DNA from: Haliclystus octoradiatus
Lineage: Eukaryota > Cnidaria > Staurozoa > Stauromedusae > Haliclystidae
DNA: 64,000 bases
Reading direction: 5' to 3'
Assembly: GCA_916610825.1 (NCBI GenBank)
Contig: OU744451.1
Coordinates: forward strand, 25,041,707 to 25,105,706
The translations under genes and the position numbers were made by a program. The notes below the pieces were generated by a model, which was not told the origin of the DNA, made no database searches, and saw only the letters and a program-made list of their open reading frames with translations. Position 1 is the first letter of the stretch. Each line of letters opens with the position of its first letter. Positions 61,201-64,000 of this stretch are shown here, piece by piece.

Positions 61201-64000
61201 AGTAAACAGTATTAACAGTATCATGATGGCGATGGAATAACTTACGTAATTAGTACGTTTACGTTAGTCTACCAGGTTGTCTTGTCTTTAGGCCATGGCA
61301 TTGTATAATATCAATGGACAGTTCATTCATGCCTGCGTCCAATCGAATGGTGTCACGTGATTTGGTAGTTGGTGCCTGCGCATTTGTATGGAGGTATGTG
61401 ATGGCTTTACTGCGTTCCTGTCAATCAAATCAGAGATAGATGAACACGTGATTTCTTCTCGTGTTAACAGTCATTCAGTTATTGACTCACTCTGAATAGT
61501 CTCAACGCATGCGTCATTGGCACTTTCAGTCTGACCCAGCCCTCAACGATCGCCACTTGAACAGTTCCTTGTCTATCTATGGGATGGATACAAATTAAAA
61601 TCTGTTCAATATTCATGTCATTTAAAATTCATGTTACGCTTGAGATATATAATCGATATAGATATAGATATGTTTGTGGGCTCAGGTGCAGTTGTTTTTA
61701 GGGGGTTATTTATACAAACTATTTGCAACAAAAATGCTTGAAACAAGTTAGTAGAGCACACTTACCATGGAGTGGTACTGAGAATTGCAGACGGGTCTCA
61801 TTTGAGTCAAGAATGTTAGTAGAGCACACTTACCATGGAGTGGTACTGAGAATTGCAGACGGGTCTCATTTGAGTCAAGAATGTTAGTAGAGCACACTTA
61901 CCATGGAGTGGTACTGAGAATTGCAGACGGGTCTCATTTGAGTCAAGAATGTTAGTAGAGCACACTTACCATGGAGTGGTACTGAGAATTGCAGACGGGT
62001 CTCATTTGAGTCAAGAATGTTAGTAGAGCACACTTACCATGGAGTGGTACTGAGAATTGCAGACGGGTCTCATTTGAGTCAAGAATGTTAGTAGAGCACA
62101 CTTACCATGGAGTGGTACCGAGAATTGCAGACGGGTCTCATTTGAGTCAAGAATGTTAGTAGAGCACACTTACCATGGAGTGGTACCGAGAATTGCAGAC
62201 GGGTCTCATTTGAGTCAAGAATGTTAGTAGAGCACACTTACCATGGAGTGGTACTGAGAATTGCAGACGGGTCTCATTTGAGTCAAGAATGTTAGTAGAG
62301 CACACTTACCATGGAGTGGTACTGAGAATTGCAGACGGGTCTCATTTGAGTCAAGAATGTTAGTAGAGCACACTTACCATGGAGTGGTACCGAGAATTGC
62401 AGACGGGTCTCATTTGAGTCAAGAATGTTAGTAGAGCACACTTACCATGGAGTGGTACTGAGAATTGCAGACGGGTCTCATTTGAGTCAAGAATGTTAGT
62501 AGAGCACACTTACCATGGAGTGGTACTGAGAATTGCAGACGGGTCTCATTTGAGTCAAGAATGTTAGTAGAGCACACTTACCATGGAGTGGTACTGAGAA
62601 TTGCAGACGGGTCTCATTTGAGTCAAGAATGTTAGTAGAGCACACTTACCATGGAGTGGTACCGAGAATTGCAGACGGGTCTCATTTGAGTCAAGAATGT
62701 TAGTAGAGCACACTTACCATGGAGTGGTACTGAGAATTGCAGACGGGTCTCATTTGAGTCAAGAATGTTAGTAGAGCACACTTACCATGGAGTGGTACTG
62801 AGAATTGCAGACGGGTCTCATTTGAGTCAAGAATGTTAGTAGAGCACACTTACCATGGAGTGGTACTGAGAATTGCAGACGGGTCTCATTTGAGTCAAGA
62901 ATGTTAGTAGAGCACACTTACCATGGAGTGGTACTGAGAATTGCAGACGGGTCTCATTTGAGTCAAGAATGTTTGCGAAACTGAGAGATCCAACAGCCAG
63001 AGATTGGTAACTAGTACCCAGGGCACGATGTAACTCAACATGAGCTGAATCTTTGTGTATGTAATGTAGAAAGAAATCGTCCACTTGAACAACAAACTGC
63101 GCAGTGAAATTGAAATCAATCCTAAAGACGAAAAACGGATATTATGTGTTACTATGACAACAACAAAAAACGAATCAACAGAGAGAGACAGAGAGAGCGA
63201 GAGAGACCTTGTTCCTAACATAACTGGTGTGATTTGTAACTCATGCTCATAGAAATCAACAGTGAGAAATAAAGAAGGTAAATCTGAGAGCCAATCAGCA
63301 GCAGAGGATTTGTCTTGAACTAATGACACCTGTCAATCAAAACAAACAATAGTAATCTAATTACATGTCCAGTTGATAACCATGATAAAATGTTTGCTAA
63401 ACATTTGATAAAATGTTTGCTAAACATTTCACTCACCAAACCAAAATGGATCTCAAAAATATTTTGGCCGCGTTCCAACTCAAACTCCCCAGTAGTAGGA
63501 TCCTACGTTCAGATAAAACGTAATTATACTCATTCTGATGCATTAAAGTACAGTGACCCAATCAATCAACTATAAGATGTTAATGTCTAATGCAGAGGGT
63601 TAATAAATGGCCACAATGGACAGGTGGTCCTTATACAGAGAGAGGGTCTTATCACTCACATTAATACTGTCATCAATCATTGAATACTGTTTTGTTCCAT
63701 ACGCAACATCCTTCAGCTGTTGCTCTAGCCTCTGCAAAAGACAATAATTTGTAACTTTGAGGTGTAATGATACGCATAATGTCAATCAAATGCCATCTAT
63801 GCCATTCAACACACCTTTATTTTCAATGCTCTCGCATCAAGAAGTTGTGCGTTTTCTTGCAATCTCAAGTCACATTCAGTATGGACGTCCCGTAACTTTT
63901 TAGCTGTAGACTTTACCTAAATAAGGATATTAAATTCAACAGTCAACAGAAGCCTTCACACAATGACTGAAGCCTCAATGTCATACCAACCTCGGTTTCA
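58291..64000 (-). CDS. RPGRIP1L: RPGRIP1L (NPHP8), ciliary transition-zone protein, 5' end beyond the window
   Basis: Scaffold of the ciliary transition zone that binds NPHP4 and RPGR. Nineteen exons: 64000-63991, 63916-63815, 63731-63660, 63502-63437, 63329-63208, 63121-62922, 61576-61491, 61417-61273, 61191-61037, 60790-60665, 60585-60478, 60388-60086, 59736-59637, 59547-59381, 59295-59100, 59019-58935, 58848-58758, 58518-58476 and 58391-58291. All are in phase, about 758 residues. Order: end of coiled coil (RLEQQLKDVAYGTKQY); first C2 domain (VDDFFLHYIHKDSAHVELHR); central C2 (YVMFRFYDFDDSDSP, LDHYLRSENMEIYVFDD); acidic low-complexity linker with a TVAEPTVAAS repeat; C-terminal RPGR-interacting domain (QYFVSYRFLDVEPELLETPV, IYFTVVTDPVESEHEE, GRDFIDEEIDVVDL). 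One intron has a GC donor (GAG|GCAAGT at 58934). The intron after 62922 is filled by a 68-bp array of the exon's own end. Confidence 0.94.
59822..59960 (+). mobile_element. tRNA-derived SINE in an RPGRIP1L intron
   Basis: The A box TGGTAGCTCAGTGGGAGAGT and B box GGGGCTCAATCCC stand at tRNA spacing on the plus strand. A weak cloverleaf and a non-tRNA 3' body with an AATAAATAA-type end follow. The acceptor stem does not pair, so it is a SINE or tRNA relic. Confidence 0.55.
61747..62969 (-). repeat. 68-bp tandem array, 18 copies, of exon end plus splice donor
   Basis: On the minus strand each unit reads: last 49 exon bases (from ATTCTTGACTCAAATGAG to CACTCCATG), then GTAAGTGTGCTC and TACTAAC. 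ACCATGG recurs at 61764 + 68n up to 62920, so there are 18 full copies. Copies are almost identical. One site varies (GTACTGAG or GTACCGAG; the C form in copies 6, 7, 10 and 14 counted from the left). The right-most copy (the first transcribed) continues into intact RPGRIP1L exon; the other 17 lie in the intron. Confidence 0.98.

Noticed and set aside
61747-62969. CRISPR-like array
   Set aside because: Units are contiguous and identical with no unique spacers, the host is an animal, and the unit contains a splice donor and exon sequence.

Overview
The window looks like nuclear DNA of an invertebrate deuterostome, with a hemichordate- or echinoderm-like animal the best guess. It is AT-rich, its genes are split by short introns, and it carries an ISC cysteine desulfurase, a selenoprotein deiodinase with a SECIS element, a SIX homeobox gene, CREBZF and RPGRIP1L. 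The species cannot be fixed from the sequence alone. Gene identities rest on recognised protein families. Exon borders were read from splice sites and codon phase; for every multi-exon gene below the listed exons join in frame.

Layout, left to right. 1-4.3 kb: an orphan first exon (-) and a divergent SIX homeobox exon (-). 4.3-10.8 kb: NFS1 (-), interrupted by LINE and MITE debris. 10.8-16.6 kb: transposon-rich gap with a hAT-like MITE, a 2.4 kb DNA transposon carrying octamer/CCAAT arrays, and an inverted 15-bp minisatellite. 16.6-19.0 kb: BPHL (+). 19.2-20.1 kb: GINS3 (-), sharing a bidirectional promoter with the intronless ARPC4 (+, 20.3-20.8 kb). 23.8-24.7 kb: CBFB (+). 25.2-35.5 kb: MCM4 (+, 21 exons). 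36.2-37.1 kb: CREBZF (-), head to head with LYRM4/ISD11 (+, 37.4-40.4 kb). 42.0-43.7 kb: iodothyronine deiodinase with an in-frame TGA (Sec) and SECIS (+), convergent with a carboxypeptidase M-like gene (-, 43.7-45.5 kb). 47.5-50.0 kb: PIGM (+). 51.1-55.4 kb: CHMP4 (+). 55.8-57.0 kb: 3' exons of an ESRP-like RNA-binding protein (-). 58.3-64.0 kb: RPGRIP1L (-), open at the right edge.

Two pairs of physical partners sit close together. NFS1 and LYRM4 form the core of the mitochondrial iron-sulfur cluster assembly complex. MCM4 and GINS3 are both subunits of the CMG replicative helicase, and each has an E2F-type site upstream. Several neighbours (GINS3, CBFB, an ESRP, RPGRIP1L) lie on human 16q, NFS1 and CHMP4B on 20q11, and BPHL and LYRM4 on 6p25, so parts of this block may preserve old linkage.

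The most unusual structure is in RPGRIP1L. The 3' end of one exon, its 5' splice site and a perfect TACTAAC branch-point-like motif have been amplified 18 times as a 68-bp tandem array inside the following intron.
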